Positions 9,100 through 20,029 of a stretch of 32,006 bases of DNA are shown piece after piece. The stretch comes from Actinomyces timonensis DSM 23838. Lineage in GTDB: Bacteria; Actinomycetota; Actinomycetes; Actinomycetales; Actinomycetaceae. Under the pieces are notes generated by a model. That model was not told the DNA's origin. It made no database searches and saw only the letters and a program-made list of their open reading frames with translations. The position numbers were made by a program, and so were the translations under genes. The first letter of the stretch is position 1, and every line of letters begins with the position of its first letter. The stretch spans positions 1 through 32,006 of the forward strand of contig NZ_JH806634.1 of assembly GCF_000295095.1 (NCBI RefSeq), read 5' to 3'.

Positions 9100-9134
9100 C
9101 TCAATAGAAACGGCCAGCGCGCGTCGGTTAGCGT
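9100..9134 (+). promoter_or_regulatory. Promoter of the second G5 muralytic gene
   Basis: CTCAATAG (9100-9107) and TAGCGTGA (9129-9136) are 29 bp apart start to start. The third gene has the same two boxes at the same distance, each preceded by GTGACYGGC. The start codon is 39 bp from TAGCGT. A perfect AAGGAGGA ribosome site lies at 9155-9162, 5 nt before the GTG. Confidence 0.6.
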
Positions 9135-9167
9135 GAGGGCAGTCAAGCCCATGGAAGGAGGAGTCGC

Positions 9168-10040
9168 GTGACTCCCGCCCCCCGCAAGCACATCCTCGTC
9201 CGCTCCGGCGCGCTCGCCGCCGCCGTCGCCGCGAGCGTCTCCGGTGGCGCCTACGCCGCCGTCGAGGCCACCGGCGATGAGGCGCTGCCGCTGCCGTCCC
9301 TCACCGGCGGTGATCTCGCGCAGGCCGCCGAGGCCCCCACCGCCGAGCCCGACTCGACCCCCGCGATCGGCAACGACGTCCCCGAGGCCGAGACCGCCAC
9401 TGCCAACGCGGAGAACGTCGTCGTCGAGGACGTCACCGAGGCGCACGGCTCCACCGAGGAGGAGACCGACCAGCTCCCCAAGGGCGAGAAGAAGGTCAAG
9501 ACCGCTGGCGTCGACGGCGTCACGCGCACCATCTCGCGCGTCACCACCGACGCCGACGGCAACGAGCTCTCCCGCGAGGTCGTCTCCACCGTCGCCGTGA
9601 CCGCGAAGGTCGACGAGGTCGTCCTCGTGGGCACCAAGGAGGAGGCCGCCCAGGCCGCCTCGAAGGACAGCGCCGGGAGCGGCGATAGCGGGAGCGCCGC
9701 AGCGGCGTCGGCGCCCCAGGCGGTCTCCGGGACCGACGCGGCCAGCGCGCAGGCCACCGCCCGCTCCATGATGGGCGCCTACGGCTGGGGCGACAGCGAG
9801 TTCTCCTGCCTCGTGAGCCTGTGGAACCGCGAGTCCGGCTGGAACTACCAGGCCCAGAACGCCTCCTCGGGCGCCTACGGCATCCCGCAGGCCCTGCCCG
9901 GCTCCAAGATGGCCTCGGAGGGTACCGACTGGGCCACCAACCCGGCCACCCAGATCAAGTGGGGCCTGGGCTACATCAAGGGCCGCTACGGCAGCCCCTG
10001 CTCCGCGTGGTCCCACTCCGAGAGCACCGGCTGGTACTGA
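9168..10040 (+). CDS. Secreted G5-domain muralytic protein, SLT/APF-like (Rpf paralogue 2)
   Basis: 290 residues. Signal peptide MTPAPRKHILVRSGALAAAV continuing to SGGAYAAVE (about 1-31, probable cleavage after AYA). A low-complexity acidic/Ala linker leads to a G5 domain (about 85-155; GEKKVKTAGVDGVTRTISRV, TAKVDEVVLVG), an Ala/Ser linker and a C-terminal catalytic part (about 195-290) with WNRESGW (likely catalytic E222), NASSGAYGIPQALPG and IKWGLGYIKGRYGSPC. The catalytic end is close to that of paralogue 1 and ends in the same HSExTxWY form, so the two are a local duplication. Expected role: trimming peptidoglycan outside the membrane, possibly in resuscitation or daughter-cell separation (family knowledge, not shown here). 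GTG 9168 is fixed by the excellent ribosome site 5 nt upstream. Confidence 0.9.
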   Translation: MTPAPRKHILVRSGALAAAVAASVSGGAYAAVEATGDEALPLPSLTGGDLAQAAEAPTAEPDSTPAIGNDVPEAETATANAENVVVEDVTEAHGSTEEETDQLPKGEKKVKTAGVDGVTRTISRVTTDADGNELSREVVSTVAVTAKVDEVVLVGTKEEAAQAASKDSAGSGDSGSAAAASAPQAVSGTDAASAQATARSMMGAYGWGDSEFSCLVSLWNRESGWNYQAQNASSGAYGIPQALPGSKMASEGTDWATNPATQIKWGLGYIKGRYGSPCSAWSHSESTGWY

Positions 10041-10055
10041 TCCCGCCCCTCCCCG

Positions 10056-10100
10056 CCGAGACCGGGCGATCAGCACGGCGAAACCGGGCGGGTATCCACA
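10056..10100 (-). repeat. Dispersed 22-bp repeat, single copy, after G5 gene 2
   Basis: CCGGGCGATCAGCACGGCGA at 10062-10081 is the reverse complement of the unit found at 11079-11122 and 18526-18547. It is flanked by CCGAGA on the left and by CCGGGCGG then TATCCACAG on the right, the same flanks as in the copy at 18526 (read on its other strand). It starts 16 bp after a stop codon. Confidence 0.8.
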
Positions 10101-10184
10101 GGTGGCGCCATCGGCCTGTCGCGAGCCGGCTTGTGGTTCCGCGGCTCCCCTCTCCCCGCGGCGACGCCGCTCGGGCGTGACCGG

Positions 10185-10219
10185 CTCAATAGCGCGGGGC
10201 GCGCCTCCTCGGGTAGCGT
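10185..10219 (+). promoter_or_regulatory. Promoter of the Rpf gene (third paralogue)
   Basis: CTCAATAG (10185-10192) and TAGCGTGA (10214-10221), 29 bp apart as in the second gene, with GTGACCGGC just upstream. The ATG is 39 bp from TAGCGT. An AGGAG ribosome site (10240-10244) lies 8 nt before the ATG. Confidence 0.6.
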
Positions 10220-10252
10220 GACCACCACGTCCCACCCCGAGGAGCGAATCCC

Positions 10253-11011
10253 ATGACTCCGCGAATCCCCGGCAGCCGAGCCTCCGCCCTGAGAGCCGGC
10301 GCCATCGCCGTCGCCGTCGGCCTGCTCGTCCCCGGCGGCGCCTATGCCGCTGTCACCACGACGAATGCCTCATCGCAGAAGGCCGGCCAGGCCACCGCCG
10401 CCACGGACGGCTCCGGCATCGCCTCGCTCGGCAGCGCCTACGAGGCCGCCAGCACCCCCTCGTCCTCGACCGAGGAGGCGCTTGTGGTTGAGGATGTCAC
10501 CGAGGCGCACGGCTCCACCGAGGAGGAGAGCGACCAACTCGCCAAGGGCGAGAAGAAGGTCAAGACCGCTGGCGCCGACGGCGTTACCCGCGTCACCTAC
10601 CGCGTCACCAGCGCCGACGGCGTCGAGATCTCCCGCGAGGCCGTTTCCTCCGTGGTGGTGACCGCGAAGGTGGATGAGGTTGTCCTCGTGGGGACCAAGG
10701 ACGCCGCGGCCACCCCGAGCGCCGCGCCGACGACGGCCAGCAGCGCGGGCTCATCGTCCAGCGCCGCCGCGCCCGCCGACGACGGCAGCCTCGACGACGA
10801 CTTCCAGCGCCTCGCCCAGTGCGAGTCCGGCGGCAACCCGCGCGCCGTCAACCCCGCCGGCTACTACGGCCTCTACCAGTTCTCGCTGGACACCTGGGCC
10901 TCCGTGGGCGGCACCGGCAACCCCATCGACGCCAGCCCCGAGGAGCAGACCATGCGCGCCAAGATTCTGCAGCAGCGCTCCGGCTGGGGCCAGTGGGGCT
11001 GCGGGCACTGA
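10253..11011 (+). CDS. rpf: Resuscitation-promoting factor with G5 and Rpf domains (paralogue 3)
   Basis: 252 residues. Secreted muralytic enzyme of the Rpf family, acting on peptidoglycan to promote regrowth. Signal peptide with RAGAIAVAVGLLVPGGAYAA (about residues 14-33), Ser/Ala linker, G5 domain (about 80-150; GEKKVKTAGADGVTRVTYRV, TAKVDEVVLVGTK), Ala/Ser linker, and a true C-terminal Rpf domain (about 180-252): FQRLAQCESGGNPRAVNP with catalytic E191, GYYGLYQFSLDTWASVGG, and the end GWGQWGCGH with the paired second cysteine. The arrangement is like RpfB but with one G5 domain and no DUF348 repeats. The G5 DNA is nearly identical to paralogue 2 over the first half and closer to paralogue 1 at VTRVTYRV, a mosaic. 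It sits directly before rsmA as rpfB does in Mycobacterium. Confidence 0.94.
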   Translation: MTPRIPGSRASALRAGAIAVAVGLLVPGGAYAAVTTTNASSQKAGQATAATDGSGIASLGSAYEAASTPSSSTEEALVVEDVTEAHGSTEEESDQLAKGEKKVKTAGADGVTRVTYRVTSADGVEISREAVSSVVVTAKVDEVVLVGTKDAAATPSAAPTTASSAGSSSSAAAPADDGSLDDDFQRLAQCESGGNPRAVNPAGYYGLYQFSLDTWASVGGTGNPIDASPEEQTMRAKILQQRSGWGQWGCGH

Positions 11012-11078
11012 GGCGCGCGGCGCTCGTGCTGCGCGCTCTCAGGGACGCGGCGGCGCTGCCCAGGGCGCTTCGGACCAA

Positions 11079-11128
11079 TCTCGCCGTGCTGTTCGCCCGG
11101 TTTCGCCGTGCTGTTCGCCCGGTCTCGG
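11079..11128 (+). repeat. Dispersed 22-bp repeat, two tandem copies, between rpf and rsmA
   Basis: Units at 11079-11100 and 11101-11122 differ by one base and share the core CGCCGTGCTGTTCGCCCGG. They are followed by TCTCGG. The same unit is found at 10062, 18479 and 18526. The array ends about 24 bp before the rsmA -10-like box. Confidence 0.85.
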
Positions 11129-11151
11129 CGAGAGGGGTGGCGGGGCGCCGG

Positions 11152-11157
11152 TAGGCT
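11152..11157 (+). promoter_or_regulatory. -10-like box TAGGCT for rsmA, probably leaderless
   Basis: TAGGCT, 7 nt (GGGGCCC), then ATG at 11165. Same hexamer and same spacing as metG. No Shine-Dalgarno sequence. No clear -35. Confidence 0.5.
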
Positions 11158-11164
11158 GGGGCCC

Positions 11165-12133
11165 ATGCCCGAAACGACACCCCAGGCCAGCGGCCTGCTC
11201 GGCCCCGCCGAGATCCGGGGGCTGGCCACTGCCCTCGGCATCCGCCCCACCAAGACCCTCGGGCAGAACTTCGTCCACGATGCCGGGACCGTGCGGCGCA
11301 TCGTCCGCTCCGCCGGCGTCGAGCCGGGCGAGACCGTCCTCGAGATCGGGCCCGGCCTTGGCTCTCTCACGCTCGCGCTCCTGGAGGCCGGGGCGCGCGT
11401 CATCGCCGTCGAGATCGACCCCCCGCTCGCCCGCGCCCTGCCGGTGACCATCGCCGACCGGATGCCGGGCGCCGCCGAGCGCCTGAGCGTCATCAACGCC
11501 GACGCCCTGACCATCACCGGCCCCGCATCGCTGGGCCTCGCCTCGCCGGGCCACCCCGCGCCCGACGGCGCCGCCGCGCCCGACCCCGCCCCCACCCGCC
11601 TCGTCGCCAACCTCCCCTACAACGTCGCCGTGCCGGTGCTGCTCACCGTGCTCGCCGCGCTGCCGACGATCCGCTCGGCCACCGTCATGGTCCAGGCCGA
11701 GGTCGCCGACCGCCTCGCCGCCGCCCCCGGCACCCGCACCTACGGCGTCCCCTCGGCCAAAGCCGCCTGGTACGCCGCCGCCCGCCGCACGATCACCATC
11801 GGGCGCACCGTCTTCTGGCCCGTCCCCGGCGTCGACTCCGCGCTCGTCGAGCTCACCCGGCGCGAGCCGCCCGCCACCGCCGCCGGCCGGGAGGAGGTCT
11901 TCGCCGTCGTCGACGCCGCCTTCGCCCAGCGCCGCAAGACGCTGCGCCAGGCCCTCGCGCCCCTCGCCGGCAGCCCCGCCGCCGCCGACGGCCGCCTGCC
12001 GCCGCGCCGGCATCGACCCCGCGCTGCGCGGCGAGCGGCTCGACATCGCCGCCTTCGCCGCCCTCGCAGAGGCGCTCGCCCCCGATGCCGGGCCTGCCAC
12101 CAGCGCCGCCCCCGGCAGCACTGCCAGCTCTGA
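11165..12133 (+). CDS. rsmA: 16S rRNA dimethyladenosine transferase RsmA (KsgA), frameshifted near the 3' end
   Basis: Dimethylates A1518 and A1519 of 16S rRNA with S-adenosylmethionine, a late check on 30S assembly. The catalytic Rossmann domain is intact: [32 protein letters not shown], the target-adenine motif [11 protein letters not shown] and the [11 protein letters not shown] segment; an Ala/Pro-rich insert sits before NLPYN. The C-terminal domain starts normally ([34 protein letters not shown]), but after residue 275 the frame runs into an Arg-rich tail ([18 protein letters not shown]) unlike any RsmA and stops at 12133. The native ending is one frame away, to 12179 (see next entry). 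ATG 11165 follows the promoter-like box. With the shift ignored, the protein would be about 337 residues and overlap ispE by four bases. Confidence 0.9.
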   Translation: MPETTPQASGLLGPAEIRGLATALGIRPTKTLGQNFVHDAGTVRRIVRSAGVEPGETVLEIGPGLGSLTLALLEAGARVIAVEIDPPLARALPVTIADRMPGAAERLSVINADALTITGPASLGLASPGHPAPDGAAAPDPAPTRLVANLPYNVAVPVLLTVLAALPTIRSATVMVQAEVADRLAAAPGTRTYGVPSAKAAWYAAARRTITIGRTVFWPVPGVDSALVELTRREPPATAAGREEVFAVVDAAFAQRRKTLRQALAPLAGSPAAADGRLPPRRHRPRAARRAARHRRLRRPRRGARPRCRACHQRRPRQHCQL

Positions 12134-12179
12134 AAGCCCTGCCAGCCCCGCCCCGCACGCCACCGAGGAGACCCGATGA
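11991..12179 (+). pseudogene. rsmA: Off-frame native C-terminus of rsmA
   Basis: Read in the frame one base over, 11991-12179 gives [17 protein letters not shown], then [17 protein letters not shown], a tail and TGA at 12177-12179. AGIDPxxRGExL followed by FAxLAxAL is the usual end of actinobacterial RsmA. Dropping a single G at 11987-11991 (GACGGCC read as GACGCC) joins it to the upstream frame after ...GSPAAAD. The restored stop overlaps the ispE ATG (ATGA), the normal coupling for this gene pair. Either a sequence error or a real frameshift. Confidence 0.85.
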
Positions 12180-13197
12180 GCCACTTGCGCGCCGTCCCCG
12201 ACCCGGATGCCACCGGCCCCCGTGCGGGCTCGGCCACCTCGGTGCGCGTCGAGGCCCCCGGCAAGGTCAACCTCTTCCTGTCCGTCGGAGCCCCCCGCCC
12301 CGATGGCTACCACCCCCTGACCACTGTTTTCCAGGCCGTGCGCCTCATCGAGACCGTCACCGCGCGCCGCCAGGCCCTCGACGCCCGGGGTCAGATCACG
12401 CTCACCCTCGCCGAGCCCGACGACGCCGTCCCCACCGACGAGCGCAACCTCGCCGTGCGCGCTGCCCGCCTCCTCGCCGAGACCGAGGGAGTCACGGAGG
12501 GCGTCGACCTCCTCCTGCGCAAGCGCGTCCCCGTGGCCGGGGGCATGGCCGGGGGCAGCGCCGACGCCGCCGCGACGCTGCTGGCCTGCAACCACCTGTG
12601 GGGCACGGGCCTGGGCCTGGGCGACCTGCTCGAGCTGGCGGCCCAGCTCGGCGCCGACGTCCCCTTCCCGCTCATGGGCGCCACGGCGCTCGGCCACGGC
12701 GTCGGCGACCGCCTCACCCCCCTCATGGGGCGCGGCTCCTACCAGTGGGTCTTCGCACTGGCCCGTGAGGGCCTGTCCACGCCCGCCGTCTTCGCCCGCT
12801 TCGACGAGCTCGCCGCAGCCAGGGCGGGGCAGGCAGGGCAGGCAGGGCAGGCCGCCGCCGCGCCAAGCGCCGCGGGCCAGGCCGCCCCCGCCGAGTGCCC
12901 GGAGGCCCTCACCGCCGCCCTGCGCGCCGGCGACGCCGAGGCCCTGGCCGCCTGCCTGGCCAACGACCTCCAGGAGGCCGCCCTCGACCTGCGCCCCGAG
13001 CTCGCCGACATCATCGACACCGCCGAGAGCGCCGGGGCCCTGCGCGCCATCGTCTCCGGCTCCGGGCCCACCATTGCCGCGCTGGCCCCCGACTCGGCCA
13101 CCGCCCAGCGCGTCGCCCGCGCCCTGACCGCCTCCGGCGCCTGCGCCGGCGTCCTGCGCGCCGACGCCCCCGTGGCCGGCGCCCGGGTGGTGGGCTG

Positions 13198-13198
<1 letters not shown>
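12176..13198 (+). CDS. ispE: 4-diphosphocytidyl-2-C-methyl-D-erythritol kinase
   Basis: GHMP kinase of the non-mevalonate (MEP) isoprenoid pathway: phosphorylates CDP-methylerythritol at the 2-hydroxyl using ATP. 340 residues. Substrate-binding start VEAPGKVNLFLSVGAPRPDGYHPL (about 25-48), the GHMP ATP loop PVAGGMAGGSADAAATL (about 121-137), and the late motif IVSGSGPTIAAL (about 301-312). An insert rich in Gly/Gln/Ala (AGQAGQAGQAAAAPSA, about 217-235), encoded by a GCAGGG tandem run at about 12829-12851, separates the two lobes and is probably a slippage-prone linker. It follows rsmA with a four-base overlap if the rsmA frameshift is repaired, and its stop shares a base with the ABC-F start. 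Confidence 0.95.
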
Positions 13199-15174
<1,976 letters not shown>

Positions 15175-15199
15175 CTCGGCTCCTCGCCCGACTTGCCCT

Positions 15200-15266
15200 T
15201 ACGATGGTCGGGACGCAACGATCTGGTGCCGAGCCTGAGGGTCAGGCCGGCTGGCCCAAGAGGAGG
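15200..15266 (+). promoter_or_regulatory. Possible promoter and ribosome site for the FHA-kinase pair
   Basis: TACGAT at 15200-15205 is a reasonable -10; a -35 is not clear. AGGAGG at 15261-15266, four bases before GTG 15271, is a strong ribosome-binding site and decides the start of the FHA gene. The 96-bp gap after the ABC-F gene would allow an independent promoter. Confidence 0.4.
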
Positions 15267-15270
15267 TCCT

Positions 15271-17003
15271 GTGCGCGAGGCTGCAGGCACGATCGGCGAC
15301 GCCCGCTGGGGCGCTGGCGACTGGCACGGCATCATCACGCCGCGCGCTGCCCTCATCCTGCCCCCCGTCATCCCCATGCCGATCGTCGAGCGGCTCTGGG
15401 ACGACCTCCACGGGGACGGGCTGACGACGGCGGCCGTCCTGTGGGACGTCATCTCCAGTGTTGTCGCGCGCACGGGTGACCGGCCCGACTTCGCCTTCGT
15501 CCTCCTCGAGCCCGACGGCAACCGGCACGTGGCCGTGCGCGGCCGCGGGATCGTGCGCACCTCCCACGGGGACGTCGCCTCCGGCCCCACCTCCACCTGG
15601 ACCGAGACCATCGTCCAGCCCTCCGACACCCTCGTCCTGCTCACCCCTGACACGGGCGACGGCATCATGCGCCCCCTGGCCGACGGCATCGTGCCGGTCA
15701 GCGTCGTCGCCCTGCCCGCGCTCGCGGAGGAGGAACGGCCCGAGGGCGTGTCCACCGTCCACGACGCGGCCAGCCTCCCGCGCCGCGCCGGGGCCTCCGG
15801 TTCCTCTCCCGCCGCCAGCCGCCCCTCCGGCGATGTCCTCACCGGCGCTCCTGCCGACGCTCCGTCCGCTTCCCCAGCGGCCTCGCCGTTCGCATCGCCG
15901 TCGGTGCCGGTCGCCCCCGCGGCGCTGGCGCCTGAGGCGGGACAGCCGGAGACCGAGCCCGAGCCCGCGGCCGAGTCAACGCTGGCGGTCCCCTTCGACC
16001 CCGCGGCGATCCTCGCTGGCATGAACCAGGGATCAACCCCCGCCGAGGCCATGGGGGGCTGGACAGCCTCCGCGCCCCTCGTGCCGGAGGGCGCCGTGGG
16101 CACTCCAGCATCCTCCATCCGCTCGGCCCCGTCGGTTCCCTCGGTCGCCTCAGCGCCGCTGTACTCGGCCTCAATCGCCTCAGCCGCATCAACGGCATCG
16201 GCGCCCGCGGCCCTGTCTGGCCAGGCGGCATCGTCGGCCCCAATCGCCGCCTCCGCCCCCGTGGTCCCCTCCGCCCCCGTGGTCCCCTCCGCCCCCGTGG
16301 TCCCCTCCGCGGACATGTCCGCCCAGACCGGCCCGGGCCTCGGGGCGGTGCCCAGCCTCGCCGTCGCCCCCGAGTCCACGGGCGAGGCCTCCCTCACCAG
16401 CCCCGGCCCCCTCAAGCGCGGGAACCATGACGGCTCGACTGTCGCCGAGCTCCCCGGCGACCTCCTCGAGGAGATCCACGCGGCGCGCACCGAGCTGGCC
16501 GAGCTCCCGACGCCGGATCGCAGCGGTGTCGTCCCCTCCCACGGCGCGCGCGTCCTGTCCGCGTTCTGCGCGAACTCGCACCCCAATCCGACCCACCTCG
16601 TGGCCTGCCGCGTCTGCGGGGCGCCCCTGGAGGGACCTGTCCGGCTCGCGCCGCGCCCCGTGCTCGGCAGCCTCATCCTGTCCGACGGGCGCGTCCTCTC
16701 CCTCGGCGGGCCGATCGTGCTTGGGCGGCGCCCCTCCGCTGAGAGGGTCGCCACCTTCGACGCCGGCTTCCCCACCTGCATCAAGGTCTCCAGCCCTGAC
16801 CGGCAGATCTCCCGCAACCACCTCCTCATCGACATCGACGAGTGGTCGGTCCTCGCTCGGGACCTGTCGAACACGAACGGCACCGTCCTGCTTCGCGAGG
16901 GCTCCGCGCCCGTCCACCTGTCCCGCGTGGAGACCACCATCCTGCGCAGCGGGGACGTGCTCGAGCTCGGCGAGGGCGTGACCGCGCGCTTCGAGGCCGC
17001 CTG

Positions 17004-17004
<1 letters not shown>
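15271..17004 (+). CDS. FHA-domain protein with unknown N-terminal domain and zinc-ribbon motif
   Basis: 577 residues, probably cytosolic. Three parts. (1) Residues 1-165 form a folded domain of unrecognised family (WHGIITPRAALILPPVIP, FAFVLLEPDGNRHVAVRGRG, DTLVLLTPDTGDGIM). (2) A long Ala/Pro/Ser linker, about 170-400, contains three exact copies of SAPVVP. (3) A short zinc-ribbon-like motif (C433, H437, C446, C449 in ...VACRVCGAPL) precedes the C-terminal FHA domain (about 465-577). The phosphothreonine-binding residues are present: R486 in LGRRPSA, S514-R-N-H517 and S533-NTNGT538, so the domain should bind pThr. GTG 15271 was chosen for the AGGAGG site. The stop shares one base with the kinase ATG, making a coupled FHA-kinase pair. 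It is likely a substrate or scaffold of that kinase (inference). Confidence 0.87.
16252..16305 (+). repeat. Three perfect 18-bp in-frame tandem repeats
   Basis: TCCGCCCCCGTGGTCCCC occurs three times without a mismatch, encoding SAPVVP x3 in the linker of the FHA protein. Exact identity points to recent expansion or ongoing slippage; copy number may vary between strains. Confidence 0.9.
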
Positions 17005-18422
<1,418 letters not shown>

Positions 18423-18472
18423 GCCTCCGCGCTCCGCGCCCCACCCGTTCCACTCATAGCTCTTCCCTATAT

Positions 18473-18553
18473 CCGAGACCGGGCGAACAGCACCGCGAGA
18501 TTGCGATCTGTGGAAAACCGCCCGGTTTCGCGGTGCTGTTCGCCCGGTCTCGG
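18473..18553. repeat. Perfect 26-bp inverted repeat made of two 22-bp dispersed units, between convergent genes
   Basis: The left arm 18473-18498 and right arm 18528-18553 are exact reverse complements (26 of 26), with a 29-nt loop. Both arms carry the dispersed unit with core GTGCTGTTCGCCCGG (18479-18500 inverted, 18526-18547 direct). The loop contains TGTGGAAAA (18509-18517), whose complement TTTTCCACA matches the general DnaA-box pattern. Position between the convergent kinase and FHA stops makes a bidirectional terminator likely. Confidence 0.88.
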
Positions 18554-18574
18554 TGGAGGGGAGGGGAAGGGGGA

Positions 18575-20029
18575 TCAGGAGTCGAGGACGAAGCCGATCG
18601 AGCCGAAGTAGATCGTCGTGCCGGGGAGCACGGGCACCGGGACATCCGGCAGGAGGCGCGTGAGAACGCCGTCCATGATGACCCGCGTGCCGTTGGTCGA
18701 GTGCAGGTCCGAGATCCAAGCGCCGTCGGACATGGGCACGATGCAGGCATGGGTCTTGGACACCGTCCGCGAGGAGTCGGACAGGCGGATCGCCTCAGCC
18801 GCGTTGTAGCGCGAGATGTTCTCCGGGGCCCGCCCCACCAGGGCGATGGCGCTCAGCGCGATGGCCTGCCCGCCGGTGAGCGGCACGAGCCGCAGATGCG
18901 GCGGCGCGGCCTGGGTGGACACGCTGCGCGCCATCGACCCGGTGAGCGCGTGGACGGTGGCGTCGCTGCCCTCGGACCAGTCCTCGATGGAATCCTCAGG
19001 ATCCGCGGCATGGCGGCCGGACTCGGGGGTGTCCAGCGGGGTCGAGGTGATGATCGGGGCCTCGGGGGACGACGGCGTCGCCGGCGGCTCGGGGGAGAAG
19101 GGGGAGCGCGTGAGGGACTGCGGGGAGGGTGAGGGGGTGCCCGGGGAGCGCACGGAGGAGAAGGCGTCGTCGGGGATGCCGAGCGAGGCGAGGGGGACGG
19201 GCCGGGTGACCGCCTCGGCCGCGTGGCGCCCCTTGCGGCGGCGCGAGCGACGTGTCGGTGCCGCTGGTGCCGAGGCCGCGCTCAGCGCCGAGGGCGCTGA
19301 GAGGCTGGAGGCGGCCGAGGCCGCGGAGGCGGTGGTGACGGCCGAGCCCGCCGAGTGCGGCGTGGCCGCGGAGGCCGAGGAGCGGGCGGAGAAGACCGAG
19401 GCCACTGCTGCGGAGAGCGAGGACCTTCTGCGCCGGGGAGGCGAGGCGACGCGCGCCGACGTGGCCGCGGCCGCCGACGGCGCTGAGGCCCCTGACGGCG
19501 CTGAGGCCTTTGAGATCGCCGACGCCCCGGAGACGGCGGACGAGCTCGAGGTGGCTGAGGCACTCGAGGCGCCCGATCCCGTCCAGGGGGTCTCCTCGAT
19601 GACGGGGCGCGCCGGGGGAACCTCCTGGATGATGCCCGTCGCGCTGGAGGTCGCAGAGGGGGCGGGAGCCGCGCTGCCCAGGTCATGCAGCGCGGGGAGG
19701 GCCGCGGCCGCGTCAGCGGACGGGGCGGACATATCGATGACGCGGATCGGCCTGACCGTTTTGAAGGTCTGCACCGGGCGGCGTCGGACCCGCCGGCCCG
19801 CCCGCGCGGCGTCGGAGGGGGCGGTGGCGCTCAGAGGGCTCGACGAGGGCAGGCTGGGCACGGCGGCACCAGACCTGGCGGCCCCAGCAGAACCCGCGCC
19901 CCTGGACGCGCTGGCCGCGGACTGGCTGATCGGCAGATCGGGCAGGACATGGCGGGCGGCCCCCGGTGGGCCCACGTGGCGGCCGCCGCGCCCTGGCGCA
20001 GTGGCCGACTCCTGGGGGTCGGTGGTCAT
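18575..20029 (-). CDS. FHA-domain protein with long Ala/Ser-rich disordered N-terminus
   Basis: 484 residues. Residues 1 to about 370 are low-complexity Ala/Ser/Pro/Thr with scattered basic patches (RRVRRRPVQTFKTVRPIRVIDM about 95-115; RRSRRRKGRHAAE about 250), disordered and rich in candidate phosphorylation sites. The C-terminal 110 residues are an FHA domain: ALVGRAPENISRYN, SSRTVSKTHACIVP, ISDLHSTNGTRVIMDG and the final strand TIYFGSIGFVLDS. The Arg, Ser, His and Asn contacts for pThr are kept. ATG 20029 was preferred because it forms an ATGA overlap with the transglutaminase-like gene; a longer frame upstream would read inside that gene. Last gene of the minus-strand operon and convergent with the kinase. 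Its FHA resembles that of the protein at the right edge (both have SKTHA and DLHSTNGT). Confidence 0.88.
   Translation of the reverse strand: MTTDPQESATAPGRGGRHVGPPGAARHVLPDLPISQSAASASRGAGSAGAARSGAAVPSLPSSSPLSATAPSDAARAGRRVRRRPVQTFKTVRPIRVIDMSAPSADAAAALPALHDLGSAAPAPSATSSATGIIQEVPPARPVIEETPWTGSGASSASATSSSSAVSGASAISKASAPSGASAPSAAAATSARVASPPRRRRSSLSAAVASVFSARSSASAATPHSAGSAVTTASAASAASSLSAPSALSAASAPAAPTRRSRRRKGRHAAEAVTRPVPLASLGIPDDAFSSVRSPGTPSPSPQSLTRSPFSPEPPATPSSPEAPIITSTPLDTPESGRHAADPEDSIEDWSEGSDATVHALTGSMARSVSTQAAPPHLRLVPLTGGQAIALSAIALVGRAPENISRYNAAEAIRLSDSSRTVSKTHACIVPMSDGAWISDLHSTNGTRVIMDGVLTRLLPDVPVPVLPGTTIYFGSIGFVLDS

Noticed and set aside
7842-10235. Long minus-strand frame opposite the G5 genes
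   Set aside because: Repeated Gly/Val/Asp composition mirrors the opposite-strand G5 repeats; no start signal and no family resemblance.
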